From positions 1 to 64,000 of the forward strand of contig NVXG01000007.1 in NCBI GenBank assembly GCA_002733805.1: a stretch of 64,000 bases of DNA, read 5' to 3'. The position numbers and the translations under genes are program-made. The notes below the pieces were generated by a model, which was not told where the DNA came from, ran no database searches, and saw nothing but the letters and a program-made list of their open reading frames with translations. Origin of the DNA: Robiginitomaculum sp. (GTDB lineage: Bacteria; Pseudomonadota; Alphaproteobacteria; Caulobacterales; Maricaulaceae). Below are positions 16,123-25,395 of the stretch, piece by piece (position 1 is the first letter of the stretch; every line of letters begins with the position of its first letter).

Positions 16123-17808
16123 ATGGCCGGAAAACCTAAAGATGACATGGAACAGGCGGCAATGGACAGCTCGTCGGCGCTGAACCCGATTGTTGGTGTG
16201 TCGCGAGAAGAGTTGTTACGTTCGGTTGCTGGATTGTTGCGCTCGACCATGACCAGCCCGATGATTACGGCTAGGCACGTGGGAAACTTGGGCAAAGAAA
16301 CCCTGAAAATTATTACGGGAAGGTCCGAATTGGCACCGCACCCCAAAGACCGGCGGTTTAAGGACCCAACCTGGAAAACCAATCCATTTTACCGGGCTGG
16401 TCTGCAATACTGGATGGCATGGGGCCAGACAATTGATGAGTGGGCTGGTGATTTGCGGATGGGCGAATTGGAGCGAGCCCGCGCCAAATTTGTTTTGGGT
16501 ATGATCACCGATGCCGTTGCACCGACCAATACTCTGTTAGGAAACCCGGCAGCGGTAAAGCAGGCTTATAGTACCGGTGGCGCGTCCTTGATGCGCGGTT
16601 TGAAAAACGTCTATTCGGATATGACTACCAATGGTGGCATGCCGTCCCAAGTAGACAAACGACCGTTTGAAGTCGGCAAAAATCTGGCCACGACCAAAGG
16701 TGCTGTGGTGTTTCGCAACGAATTGCTGGAATTGATCCAGTACATTCCCTTGACGGAAAACGTCAGCAAAATCCCGCTTTTGCAAATTCCGCCACAAATC
16801 AACAAGTTTTATGTGGCTGACCTTACGCCGGATAAAAGCATTATCCGGTTTTTACTGTCGCAAGGTATCCAATTGTTTGTCATTTCATGGCGCAATCCAA
16901 CGGCAGAGCACGCCAATTGGGGATTGGCCCAGTATGTTGATGCGGTGGAAGAAGCCAGCGATGCGGTCATGAAAATCACCGAGCAAAAACGGATCAATGT
17001 AACGGCAGCCTGTTCAGGTGGTACCACCGCGACCTGTTTTGTCAGCGCCATGGCCGCCAGAAAAGACAAACGTGTCAACGCCTTTACCTTGCAGGTTTGC
17101 GTGTTGGATCCGGAGCCGACTGACTCAGAAGTCGGCGTTTTGGTCTCTCAGCGAGGTATCGAGATTGCGCGGCGAGCGTCCAAGCGCAAAGGTATATTGG
17201 CCGGCGATGATCTGGCCAAGGTGTTCGCATGGTTGCGACCCAATGATTTGATCTGGAACTATGTGGTCAATAACTATCTGTTGGGCGAAGATCCGCCGCC
17301 CTTTGACGTGTTGTACTGGAATAATGACACCACAAATCTACCCGCAGCGCTGCATTCGGATTATCTGGATATCTATGACCTGAAACCGTTCAAGGCATCG
17401 GGCGACAAAATGTTTGCCGGGCACCATCTGGATATGAGCAAAATAACCCAAGATATGTTCATTGTGGCTGGGGCAACTGACCATATCACGCCTTGGAAGG
17501 CCTGTTATCGGACCATTGGTTTGCTCGGTAGTCGCAATATCAAATTTGTGTTGTCAAACTCTGGTCATATCCAGTCTCTGATCAACCCACCGGGTAACCC
17601 AAAGGCGAAGTATTTTACCGCCGACAAGCTACCCAAAACAGCCGATGAATGGGTGGCAGGTGCGACCGAGCAGCCAGGAAGCTGGTGGACCGAATGGAGT
17701 GCTTGGTTGATCCAGCGTTCTGGCGACGAGAAAAAAGCACCAGCGAAAATGGGAAACAAGGAATTCCCGCCCATGCTGGAAGCGCCCGGCTCCTACGTAT
17801 TTGAATAA
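16123..17808 (+). CDS. phaC: Class II-like poly(3-hydroxyalkanoate) synthase
   Basis: A 561-residue PHA synthase that polymerises 3-hydroxyacyl-CoA on the granule surface. The lipase-like box is AACSGG with catalytic Cys297; the likely partners are Asp453 in TDHITPW and His482 in SNSGHIQS. By recall it follows the Pseudomonas class II (medium-chain) enzymes nearly block for block (NPIVGVSREELL, GGMPSQV, RPNDLIWNYVVNNYLLG, NPPGNPKA), and those are about 559 residues long. The ATG at 16123 therefore fits in length and has GAGGGGGAG 4 bases upstream; an ATG at 16021 would add 34 residues without a ribosome site. The phaZ gene follows after 27 bases. Confidence 0.93.
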   Translation: MAGKPKDDMEQAAMDSSSALNPIVGVSREELLRSVAGLLRSTMTSPMITARHVGNLGKETLKIITGRSELAPHPKDRRFKDPTWKTNPFYRAGLQYWMAWGQTIDEWAGDLRMGELERARAKFVLGMITDAVAPTNTLLGNPAAVKQAYSTGGASLMRGLKNVYSDMTTNGGMPSQVDKRPFEVGKNLATTKGAVVFRNELLELIQYIPLTENVSKIPLLQIPPQINKFYVADLTPDKSIIRFLLSQGIQLFVISWRNPTAEHANWGLAQYVDAVEEASDAVMKITEQKRINVTAACSGGTTATCFVSAMAARKDKRVNAFTLQVCVLDPEPTDSEVGVLVSQRGIEIARRASKRKGILAGDDLAKVFAWLRPNDLIWNYVVNNYLLGEDPPPFDVLYWNNDTTNLPAALHSDYLDIYDLKPFKASGDKMFAGHHLDMSKITQDMFIVAGATDHITPWKACYRTIGLLGSRNIKFVLSNSGHIQSLINPPGNPKAKYFTADKLPKTADEWVAGATEQPGSWWTEWSAWLIQRSGDEKKAPAKMGNKEFPPMLEAPGSYVFE

Positions 17809-17835
17809 GAACAGAACGAGAGGTATTTGTACGCG

Positions 17836-18741
17836 ATGTCTTTAGGCGAAAAACGATATCCTGAAATCCGCTATCCAGAACTGGGCGGCTATAAAATCCG
17901 AACAGCTCGATGGATAGGAACAGGTGAAGATAATGTCAGACCATTGTTGTTTTTCAATGGTATAGGTGCCAATCTTGAACTGGCAGCGCCCTTGGGCGAA
18001 GCCTTCACGCGACGCGATATTGTGACGTTTGATATTCCCGGTGTGGGGCGTTCTCCCGCACCAATGCTCCCCTATCGGCCATGGCAAATGGCCCGGTTGG
18101 CCCGCAGAATGATGGACCATTATGGGTATAACCAAATGGATGTCATGGGGGTCAGTTGGGGCGGTGCGTTGGCGCAACAATTTGCATTTCAGTATCAAAA
18201 ACGAGTGGGAAAACTAGTTCTGGCCGCGACTTCGCCGGGCATTACCATGGTGCCAGGTAAATGGGCCTCTTTGTCCAAAATGACCAACCCGCGACGATAC
18301 ATTGATCCCGACTATATGCGCCGGAATTTCCAAACCTTGTATGGAGATGAATCGGGTAAAGCCGATAAGCATATTTTGAACCTGATGCCACCGCATCCGC
18401 GTGGTTATCTCTATCAGATGTTGGCATTTTCTGGCTGGTCCAGCTTGCCGTTCTTACCCTTCTTGAAAATCCCCACCCTGATCATGGCTGGGGACAAAGA
18501 CAGCATCGTGCCATTGGCCAATGCCAAATTACTCAAAATGGCGCTGAAATACCCGGAATTGTACGTGGTCAAAGGCGGGGGGCACTTGTTTATGGTGTCT
18601 CGGGCCCGCGAAATCGTTCCGGTTATGCGTGAGTTTTTCGATCGCACCGATGCGTTACGTGAGCCAGAACGGTTTCGTGCGGCGCACCATGCGCAACCTG
18701 ATCGTGAAACGCCGGGTTCGGCTCAGGCTACGGCTACTTAG
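17836..18741 (+). CDS. phaZ: Intracellular PHA depolymerase
   Basis: A 301-residue alpha/beta hydrolase resembling Pseudomonas PhaZ, which releases 3-hydroxyacids from stored medium-chain PHA. Seen are FFNGIGAN near residue 40, the nucleophile Ser107 in GVSWGG, a catalytic Asp in AGDKDSIVP and His in GGGHLFM. The position directly after phaC is the order of Pseudomonas phaC1-phaZ. The start may be ATG 17836 (12 bases after GAGAGG) or TTG 17827 (3 bases after it). The C-terminal 35 residues are hydrophilic and low in complexity. It overlaps the convergent SDR gene by 4 bases. Confidence 0.9.
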   Translation: MSLGEKRYPEIRYPELGGYKIRTARWIGTGEDNVRPLLFFNGIGANLELAAPLGEAFTRRDIVTFDIPGVGRSPAPMLPYRPWQMARLARRMMDHYGYNQMDVMGVSWGGALAQQFAFQYQKRVGKLVLAATSPGITMVPGKWASLSKMTNPRRYIDPDYMRRNFQTLYGDESGKADKHILNLMPPHPRGYLYQMLAFSGWSSLPFLPFLKIPTLIMAGDKDSIVPLANAKLLKMALKYPELYVVKGGGHLFMVSRAREIVPVMREFFDRTDALREPERFRAAHHAQPDRETPGSAQATAT

Positions 18742-19490
18742 CGCAAATAGGACGCGCCATTCACATCAAACGTAGCGCCAGTGGCTGATTTGCAGGTTCC
18801 CGAGAGCAGAAATGCCGTCAATTCGGCAATTTCTTTCGGTTCGGCGAATTGCCCCAATGGGGTTTCTGCCATCGCTGCATCTCGGATGCTGCCGGGCAAT
18901 GGTGCCATATCTGTTTCGATCCATCCCGGTGCAATGGCATAGGCGGTAACGCCGTGCGTGGCAGCTCCCTTGGCCAAGGTCCGGGTTAAAGCCAGCAAAC
19001 CGCCTTTGGAGGCTGCATAGGCGGCGAAATCCATTTTATCGCCCCGTTGTCCGGCCCGACTGGCAATGTTGATGATCTGCCCGCCGCCTGTTTTGGTAAA
19101 ATCCGCAATGGCGGCACGGCATAAATCGGCTGGCGCTTGCAAATTGATGGCCAGTGTGCGGCTCCAACCATCTTGCCAGCCATCTTCTTCGTCCGAAAAA
19201 GATACGGGGGTCGCAATTGCCGCATTGTTCACCAACCCATTCAGTTCTGGCAGCATTTCTCGTGCTTTGGCCCAAAGCTTGGAGCCGGCGCCTTTGCTCG
19301 ATAAATCCAGCGCAATGGATCCGGCGACTGCCGGGCCTAATTCTTCGCGTAAAACATCCATGGCTTGATGATTCTGGCCATAATGCAGGACCAGACTTGC
19401 CCCTTTTTGAGCGCAGACGCGGGCAATTTCCCGGCCCAGCCCGCGTGAGGCCCCGGTGATTAAAACCCGTAAATGACGTAAATTGGACAA
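18738..19490 (-). CDS. Short-chain dehydrogenase/reductase, FabG-like
   Basis: A 250-residue classical SDR. Cofactor motif TGASRGLG near residues 12-19, NNAA in the fourth strand region, and the active-site pair Y-A-A-S-K in the middle are all present; the C-terminal half ends with the FabG-like GATFDVNGA. It could reduce a 3-oxoacyl thioester, possibly supplying monomers for the neighbouring PHA synthase, although it is on the opposite strand. Start is TTG at 19490, with AGGAG 7 bases upstream and no nearby ATG. Confidence 0.85.
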   Translation of the reverse strand: MSNLRHLRVLITGASRGLGREIARVCAQKGASLVLHYGQNHQAMDVLREELGPAVAGSIALDLSSKGAGSKLWAKAREMLPELNGLVNNAAIATPVSFSDEEDGWQDGWSRTLAINLQAPADLCRAAIADFTKTGGGQIINIASRAGQRGDKMDFAAYAASKGGLLALTRTLAKGAATHGVTAYAIAPGWIETDMAPLPGSIRDAAMAETPLGQFAEPKEIAELTAFLLSGTCKSATGATFDVNGASYLR

Positions 19491-19596
19491 TCGGCTCTCC
19501 TGTTGGTCGGCAAATGTGCCGTATTGCGATCAATAAGCAACTGGATTATGCCTGATCGAACCACTTTCAACAAAAGCATTTGATCGGAACACTCAA

Positions 19597-19890
19597 TTGT
19601 CCAACCAACAAGAACCCTTACAGCATAAACAAAACAATGAATTGCTAGTCTTTTTGGCCAAGCATCTGATTTTTGGCTTGCTTGCCGGTGAAATTACTTT
19701 GGCGGCGCTTTTGTTTCTGGACATTGGTGGATTGCGGTCGCTGATCTGGCAGTCAGACTCGCGCAATATCGCCCTTTTTATGCTGATTTTGTTTTTTGCG
19801 CTGACCTTTGGTTCGCTCGGCATGGGGTCTGGGGTGATCAGTCTGGTTGGAAAAGGTGGGCGAGACCAGGATATGAATCCCGATGAATAG
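19597..19890 (+). CDS. Small two-helix membrane protein, unknown
   Basis: A 97-residue protein with a polar N-terminus, two hydrophobic helices (about residues 18-43 and 57-83) and a charged tail. No family recognised. The only upstream start is TTG at 19597, with a weak ribosome site, so the exact start is uncertain. It is divergent from the SDR gene and followed by the MFS carrier. Confidence 0.5.
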   Translation: MSNQQEPLQHKQNNELLVFLAKHLIFGLLAGEITLAALLFLDIGGLRSLIWQSDSRNIALFMLILFFALTFGSLGMGSGVISLVGKGGRDQDMNPDE

Positions 19891-19998
19891 GTTTCTTTAC
19901 CCATAGCAATTTCACTCTGACCAAGAATTCATTTGGTGATCGGGTCAAACAAGGTGATTGTGCTGGCTCCATTTGGTACCAGACAGGAACCACCCCGC

Positions 19999-21279
19999 AT
20001 GCCCACCTCAAAGGCTCCTTCTTCGACATCATCGGGTTATCGGACGCTGGTTTTGGGCACGCTTACGGTAATCTACACATTTAGTTTTGTAGACCGGCTG
20101 GTATTCAGCATCCTGCAAGAGGATATCAAGGCTGATCTGGGTTTGAGTGACTTGCAGGTTGGCATGGTCAGCGGGCTGGCTTTTGCGCTGTTTTATGCCC
20201 TGATGGGGCTACCTATCGCTTGGGCTGCGGATCGATATAACCGGGTGAATATAATCACCGCATCTTTGGCGTTGTGGAGTGTGTTTACTGTTGCCTGTGG
20301 CGCGGCTGGGAGTTTTTGGCAGTTATTTCTGGCCCGGGTCGGGGTTGGTTTTGGCGAAGCGGGTTGTACGCCGCCATCTCACTCGTTGTTATCCGATTAT
20401 TATCAACCTGAAGAGCGAGCCGGGGCCTTGGCGATCTACTCGCTGGGTATTCCTATCGGTGCATTGATCGGCTTGGTGGCCGGGGGCTGGCTGGTTCAGA
20501 CCTTTAACTGGCAAACCGCCTTTTTGGTGGTGGGTTTGCCGGGCGTGTTTGTCGCGATCATCGCCCGAATGTGGTTGAAAGAGCCAAAGCGCGGGCAGCT
20601 TGAAAAAATGCCCGTAAAAAGCATGGCCATGGCTGAGGTTATTGGGGAACTTCGGGGCAAAACTACCTTTTGGTGGATTGCCTTTGCATCTTCCGTATTG
20701 AGTTTTGGCGGCTATGCCTTGAACGCATGGATGGTACCGCATTTTGAACGGACGTTCGAGCTGTCCAAAATCGAAGTGGCGATCAGTTTTGGTATGGCTG
20801 GCCTGATCCCGACCATGCTGGGCACCTATTTCGGAGGATGGATCACCGATCGTCTGGGGCGGCGGGATATTCGCTGGTATGGCTGGGTTCCGGCCATTGC
20901 TGCTTTGGTCATGGGGCCGACTTTCTTTTTGGCTTTGCAGATGACCCGGATCGAGTTTTTGTTGATGATCTGGTTGGTGCCGGCATTTGCGGCAGGCGTG
21001 TGGTTTGCTCCGGCGTCTGCAATGGTTCAGAACATTGTCGCGCCCGGAATGCGAGCCATTGCGGTCGCGGTTTCCTTGTTCATTAGCAATATGATTGGGT
21101 TGGGATTGGGGCCAATGATGACTGGTGCGATCAGCGCCCACTTAACGTTGCCCGATGGCTCCAACCAGGCGGCGGCGTTACAATCAGCCCTGTCGATTAT
21201 CGTCTGGATTTATCCAATTGGTGCCATATTCTATTTTCTTGCCATGCGAACTTTGCCGCGTGACTGGATCAAGGAGTAG
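19999..21279 (+). CDS. MFS transporter, spinster-like
   Basis: A 426-residue major facilitator with about 12 membrane helices. The A-like motif region GLPIAWAADRYNRVNII between helices 2 and 3, the FVDRLVFSILQEDIKADLGLSD segment typical of the spinster-like branch, and GGWITDRLGRRD in the second half support the call. Members carry organic anions, lipids or sphingoid compounds; the substrate is unknown. ATG at 19999 (AGGAAC upstream) is chosen; an in-frame GTG at 19933 adds a hydrophilic extension. Confidence 0.85.
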   Translation: MPTSKAPSSTSSGYRTLVLGTLTVIYTFSFVDRLVFSILQEDIKADLGLSDLQVGMVSGLAFALFYALMGLPIAWAADRYNRVNIITASLALWSVFTVACGAAGSFWQLFLARVGVGFGEAGCTPPSHSLLSDYYQPEERAGALAIYSLGIPIGALIGLVAGGWLVQTFNWQTAFLVVGLPGVFVAIIARMWLKEPKRGQLEKMPVKSMAMAEVIGELRGKTTFWWIAFASSVLSFGGYALNAWMVPHFERTFELSKIEVAISFGMAGLIPTMLGTYFGGWITDRLGRRDIRWYGWVPAIAALVMGPTFFLALQMTRIEFLLMIWLVPAFAAGVWFAPASAMVQNIVAPGMRAIAVAVSLFISNMIGLGLGPMMTGAISAHLTLPDGSNQAAALQSALSIIVWIYPIGAIFYFLAMRTLPRDWIKE

Positions 21280-21299
21280 ATCAGCTAATATTTTGGGGC

Positions 21300-21593
21300 T
21301 TATTTAGCCTTGGTCGGTGCAACCAACGCCGCCAGAGCCAACCCAAGCGCGAGATAACACCAGCCACAATGTCCGTAGAGGACCAAGGCATTGCTCCCAG
21401 CTAGCGGCTCAACTTGCCCACCAAGGCAGATTCTCACATGGGCCAGCGGGTCGCCGTAAATGACCGCCATTGAAAAGATTGATCCAAAAAACGAAATGAT
21501 GGCGGCGAGAAACAACCCACCTTTTGCGTGAGCATCGAGCCACTGCAAAAATGAAGTATTGCCAGCCGCAATTGCTGTTGCTGTCTTTGCCAT
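21300..21593 (-). CDS. Small membrane protein, unknown
   Basis: A 97-residue protein starting MAKTATAIA with two hydrophobic segments (about residues 24-46 and 75-92) and a short Cys-containing loop between them. No family recognised. It is divergent from ccoN and convergent with the MFS gene. The start at 21593 has only a weak GGGG site, so confidence is moderate. Confidence 0.5.
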   Translation of the reverse strand: MAKTATAIAAGNTSFLQWLDAHAKGGLFLAAIISFFGSIFSMAVIYGDPLAHVRICLGGQVEPLAGSNALVLYGHCGWCYLALGLALAALVAPTKAK

Positions 21594-21797
21594 GGTCAAA
21601 CCCCTGTTCGCTATTCGATTGGGCCGACCCTGCTTGTCTTCCTTGTGGAAGGGAAGCAAAAATTGAGGTATTGCGACAAATTAGCGCGAATTGCGGTAAT
21701 ATTGGACACAGACGATTGCCAAAATTGCCAAACAAGGCTTTTTAGAGGCATCGAACTGGAATCAGATGCTTACCGGGCGTCTGAATGGAGGGGTACT

Positions 21798-23447
21798 ATG
21801 GAAAAATCGATGCCGCGCAAAGGTATGGGGCTTGATGTCCTGACGCTGGCTGTGGTTCTGATTGTATTGTCAGTGCTAGGCCTGCTGTGGTCGGCCGGAA
21901 CGCAAGACCCGTTATTGCAGATCCATACGTGGATTATGACCGGAGCCTTTGTGCTGGGTCTAATTGCTTTAGCGATGAAGGGCTTTGCGGGTCTCGACAA
22001 TGATCAGAGCCGATACAATGAGGGGATCATCAAAGCGGGCATTATTGCCACCATGTTTTGGGGCATTGTTGGTTTCTTAGTTGGGGTAATTATTGCCTTC
22101 CAGCTGGCCTTTCCAGCCCTGAATATTGAAGGAATTGGTTGGCTGAATTTTGGTCGATTGCGCCCCATTCATACCTCTGCGGTTATTTTTGCCTTTGGTG
22201 GCAATGCATTGATGGTTACCTCGTTTTACGTGGTGCAGCGGACCAACCGAGCCAGACTGGCCGGCGGCGTCTGGACATGGTTTGTGTTCTGGGGCTACCA
22301 GCTGTTTATTTTGCTGGCCGCGTCCGGCTATATTATGGGCGTAACGCAATCCAGAGAATATGCCGAACCAGAATGGTATGTTGATATTTGGCTGACCGTG
22401 GTTTGGGTTAGTTATTTGCTGGTGTTTCTAGGTACCCTGATGAAGCGCAAGCAAGCCCATATCTATGTGGCAAACTGGTTTTACTTGGCCTTTATCGTGA
22501 CCGTGGCCATGTTGCATATTGTCAATAATCTGGCGATGCCGGTCACCTTGTACGGGATCAAGTCGTACTCGGCGTTTTCCGGAGTGCAGGATGCCTTGAC
22601 CCAATGGTGGTATGGCCACAATGCAGTTGGCTTTTTCCTGACGGCGGGCTTTCTCGGGATCATGTACTATTTCGTGCCGAAGCGGGCGGAACGTCCGATC
22701 TATTCCTATCGGCTGTCGATCATTCACTTCTGGGCTTTGATTTTCACCTATATATGGGCTGGCCCGCACCATTTGCATTATACCGCTCTTCCAGAGTGGA
22801 CTCAGACCTTGGGCATGGTGTTTTCCATCGTGCTGTGGATGCCGTCTTGGGGTGGCATGATCAATGGTCTGATGACGTTGTCTGGTGCTTGGGACAAATT
22901 ACGGACCGATCCGGTCATGCGGATGCTGGTGGTTTCCGTAGCATTTTATGGCATGTCGACCTTTGAAGGTCCGGTAATGGCCATTCGCTCGGTCAACTCC
23001 TTGTCCCACTATACAGATTGGACCATTGGGCATGTACATTCAGGTACGCTCGGTTGGGTCGGATTTGTGACCTTCGGGGCGATTTATTGTCTGGTGCCTT
23101 GGGTATGGAAACGTAAGCGTCTCTATTCCAATGACATGGTCGAGTGGCATTTCTGGATCGCTACCATTGGTATCGTTTTCTACATCACGTCGATGTGGGT
23201 CAGCGGGATCATGCAGGGTCTGATGTGGCGTGCCTATAACAGCTTCGGCTTCTTGGAGTATTCTTTCGTTGAAACGGTCGAGGCGATGCACCCGTATTAT
23301 ATCATCCGGGCTACCGGTGGTCTGCTGTACCTGACCGGCGCGCTGATCATGGCCTACAACATCTGGCGAACCATTCGTGGTGATGTGCGTAAAGTGGAGT
23401 CGGTTCCCGAAGCCGAACCACTGGCTGCCGCCATTCCAGCTGAATAG
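21798..23447 (+). CDS. ccoN: cbb3-type cytochrome c oxidase subunit I (CcoN)
   Basis: A 549-residue, 12-14-helix heme-copper oxidase subunit that reduces oxygen at high affinity and pumps protons in the inner membrane. Family stretches visible: [23 protein letters not shown] (haem ligand His), [18 protein letters not shown] (copper ligand His), [15 protein letters not shown], and [16 protein letters not shown]. The ATG at 21798 has GGAGGGG upstream and fits the family start; longer frames are fortuitous. First gene of ccoNOQP. I saw no convincing FNR box (TTGAT-N4-ATCAA) upstream. Confidence 0.97.
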   Translation: MEKSMPRKGMGLDVLTLAVVLIVLSVLGLLWSAGTQDPLLQIHTWIMTGAFVLGLIALAMKGFAGLDNDQSRYNEGIIKAGIIATMFWGIVGFLVGVIIAFQLAFPALNIEGIGWLNFGRLRPIHTSAVIFAFGGNALMVTSFYVVQRTNRARLAGGVWTWFVFWGYQLFILLAASGYIMGVTQSREYAEPEWYVDIWLTVVWVSYLLVFLGTLMKRKQAHIYVANWFYLAFIVTVAMLHIVNNLAMPVTLYGIKSYSAFSGVQDALTQWWYGHNAVGFFLTAGFLGIMYYFVPKRAERPIYSYRLSIIHFWALIFTYIWAGPHHLHYTALPEWTQTLGMVFSIVLWMPSWGGMINGLMTLSGAWDKLRTDPVMRMLVVSVAFYGMSTFEGPVMAIRSVNSLSHYTDWTIGHVHSGTLGWVGFVTFGAIYCLVPWVWKRKRLYSNDMVEWHFWIATIGIVFYITSMWVSGIMQGLMWRAYNSFGFLEYSFVETVEAMHPYYIIRATGGLLYLTGALIMAYNIWRTIRGDVRKVESVPEAEPLAAAIPAE

Positions 23448-23456
23448 GAGAGAGTT

Positions 23457-24191
23457 ATGTTAGAAAAACACGAAGTCCTCGAGAAAAACTCTATCCTGCT
23501 GACCATTGGCATCCTGATTGTGGTGTCGATTGGTGGGTTGGTTGAGATTGCACCTTTGTTTTACATTGAAAACACCATTGAGAAGGTCAAGGGTATGCGC
23601 CCTTATACGCCGCTCGAGCAATTTGGTCGCAACGTATACACCCGCGAAGGCTGTTATTTGTGTCACTCACAAATGATCCGTCCTTTGCGCGATGAAGTGG
23701 AACGTTACGGGCATTACTCGCTGGCTGCGGAAAGCATGTATGATCATCCATTTCAGTGGGGATCCAAGCGGACCGGACCTGATTTGGCCCGGGTGGGCGA
23801 TAAGTATTCGGATGAATGGCACCGCGCGCACCTGAAAAACCCACGGAGCGTTGTTCCGGAATCAGTTATGCCGACCTACGCATTTTTGTCGGATAATATG
23901 CTTGATGACAGGCTTGTTGCAGATCATTTGAAAGCTCTTCGCATTGTGGGCGTCCCGTACACGGACGAACAAATTGCGGCAGCCAAAAGTGATCTGGTGA
24001 CTCAGTTGGACGAGTTTGCCGATGACTATGACGGGTTTGTCGCAAGGTATCCCAATGCTGCAATTCGGGACTTCGACGGAGACCCGGAGCATGCAACTGA
24101 AATGGATGCGTTGATCGCTTACTTGCAAATGCTTGGTACTCTGGTCGACTTTGACCAATACGAAGCGTTGGCTGACGAAAATCTGAGATAG
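23457..24191 (+). CDS. ccoO: cbb3-type cytochrome c oxidase subunit II (CcoO)
   Basis: A 244-residue monohaem cytochrome c anchored by one N-terminal helix (about residues 12-35). The haem-binding motif CYLCH lies at about residues 66-70, preceded by GRNVYTREG, and the later VMPTYAFL carries the axial Met. It passes electrons to CcoN. GGAGAG ribosome site 5 bases before the ATG; nine bases after ccoN. Confidence 0.97.
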   Translation: MLEKHEVLEKNSILLTIGILIVVSIGGLVEIAPLFYIENTIEKVKGMRPYTPLEQFGRNVYTREGCYLCHSQMIRPLRDEVERYGHYSLAAESMYDHPFQWGSKRTGPDLARVGDKYSDEWHRAHLKNPRSVVPESVMPTYAFLSDNMLDDRLVADHLKALRIVGVPYTDEQIAAAKSDLVTQLDEFADDYDGFVARYPNAAIRDFDGDPEHATEMDALIAYLQMLGTLVDFDQYEALADENLR

Positions 24192-24200
24192 GGGGCAGAC

Positions 24201-24356
24201 ATGAATTATGAAGCAATGGCCCACTTCGCCCAGACTTGGGGGATGATTTATTTCATACTGATTTTTGCCGGCGCTGTGGCCTATATTTTTTGGCCGAGTA
24301 ATCGCAAGAAATTTGATGATGCGGCCAACTCGCCGTTTAATGAGGAGCTGGACTGA
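24201..24356 (+). CDS. ccoQ: cbb3-type cytochrome c oxidase subunit IV (CcoQ)
   Basis: A 51-residue protein with one membrane helix (about residues 14-31) ending in FWPSNRKKFDDAA, the recurring CcoQ tail. CcoQ stabilises the assembled oxidase. ATG after GGGGGCAG; its stop shares one base with the ccoP start (TGATG). It was found by position between ccoO and ccoP. Confidence 0.92.
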   Translation: MNYEAMAHFAQTWGMIYFILIFAGAVAYIFWPSNRKKFDDAANSPFNEELD

Positions 24357-25231
24357 TGACAGATAAACCGGAACTCGATGGACATTCTGGTGTCTTTACC
24401 ACCGGTCATGAGTGGGATGGCATCAGGGAGCTGAATACGCCTTTGCCGAAATGGTGGCTGTATATCAATTATATCAGCATCATCTGGGCAATCATCTATT
24501 GCATATTTATGCCGTCTTGGCCGGGATTACCGGGCATGGGCTATTTCAAAGGTCTACGTCATCATTCAGAACGAGCCAATGTGGCGGTTGCTCTTGATAA
24601 ACTACAGGCCGCGCGAGCCGCTAATGCTCAAAGTCTGACGAGTGTCTCACTGGATCAGGTAGAAAACGATCCTGATTTGCTGACCTTTGCCATGGCAGCG
24701 GGACGTTCAGCCTTTGGCGATAATTGCGCCACTTGTCATGGATCCAACGGGATTGGTTCTATCGGGTTTCCAGCCTTGAATGATGATGTTTGGTTGTGGG
24801 GCGGTAATCTTGATGAAATCAAGCAAACCATCACATACGGTATTCGCTCCGGACATGATGAAGCGCATTTTTCCCAAATGCCAGCATTTGGACGAGATGA
24901 ATTGTTAAGTGTTTCCGAAATTTCGGATCTAACCGAGTTGGTGTTGGCCATGGGTGGTTCTGATCATGATCAGAGTGCGGCGACACGGGCGACAGTTAAT
25001 TTTGATGAGCAGTGCTCGATTTGTCATGCCGAAGATGGAACCGGAGACCGCTACCAAGGTGCGCCAAACCTGATCGACTCTGAATGGCTATACGGTGGTT
25101 CGCGTCGTGCAATTACCGAGACCATCACCAATTCTAGATTTGGAATCATGCCGACTTGGGAGCAACGTTTGCAACCTTGGACGATTGATAGTCTGGCCGT
25201 TTATGTTCACTCGCTGGGTGGTGGTGAATAG
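24356..25231 (+). CDS. ccoP: cbb3-type cytochrome c oxidase subunit III (CcoP)
   Basis: A 291-residue dihaem cytochrome c. N-terminal membrane helix (about residues 33-52) after HEWDGIRELNTPLPKWW, then two cytochrome domains with haem motifs CATCH (about residue 124) and CSICH (about residue 221). It takes electrons from soluble cytochrome c and delivers them through CcoO to CcoN. Last gene of ccoNOQP; a terminator follows. Confidence 0.97.
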   Translation: MTDKPELDGHSGVFTTGHEWDGIRELNTPLPKWWLYINYISIIWAIIYCIFMPSWPGLPGMGYFKGLRHHSERANVAVALDKLQAARAANAQSLTSVSLDQVENDPDLLTFAMAAGRSAFGDNCATCHGSNGIGSIGFPALNDDVWLWGGNLDEIKQTITYGIRSGHDEAHFSQMPAFGRDELLSVSEISDLTELVLAMGGSDHDQSAATRATVNFDEQCSICHAEDGTGDRYQGAPNLIDSEWLYGGSRRAITETITNSRFGIMPTWEQRLQPWTIDSLAVYVHSLGGGE

Positions 25232-25256
25232 GGCTTATCTTAAAATTTGATGCCGG

Positions 25257-25279
25257 AGGGGGCGGTTCTGGCCCCTTTT
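25257..25279 (+). terminator. Terminator of the ccoNOQP operon
   Basis: A GC-rich stem (GGGGGC 25258-25263 with GCCCCT 25271-25276, seven-base loop) followed by TTTT then CATTT. It lies 26 bases after the ccoP stop, so ccoGHIS probably has its own promoter in the 116 bases that follow. Confidence 0.7.
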
Positions 25280-25395
25280 CATTTGTGGTAATAAGTAGCC
25301 GCTACATTCACATTTGCCCTGCGTTGTTTTGCCACTTGGCGAGTGCCTGTTGGACATCCTATCTAGGGACAGAATCGGTGTAAGGCTGCGAGTTC

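Noticed and set aside
20389-21141. Long minus-strand frame (250 codons)
   Set aside because: It lies antisense within the MFS gene, is rich in His, Gln, Arg and Pro, has no ribosome site and no domain; a shadow of the transporter.
21600-21797. FNR/Anr box upstream of ccoN
   Set aside because: I looked for TTGAT-N4-ATCAA and saw only partial matches such as TTGAGG; regulation by oxygen is likely but not shown.
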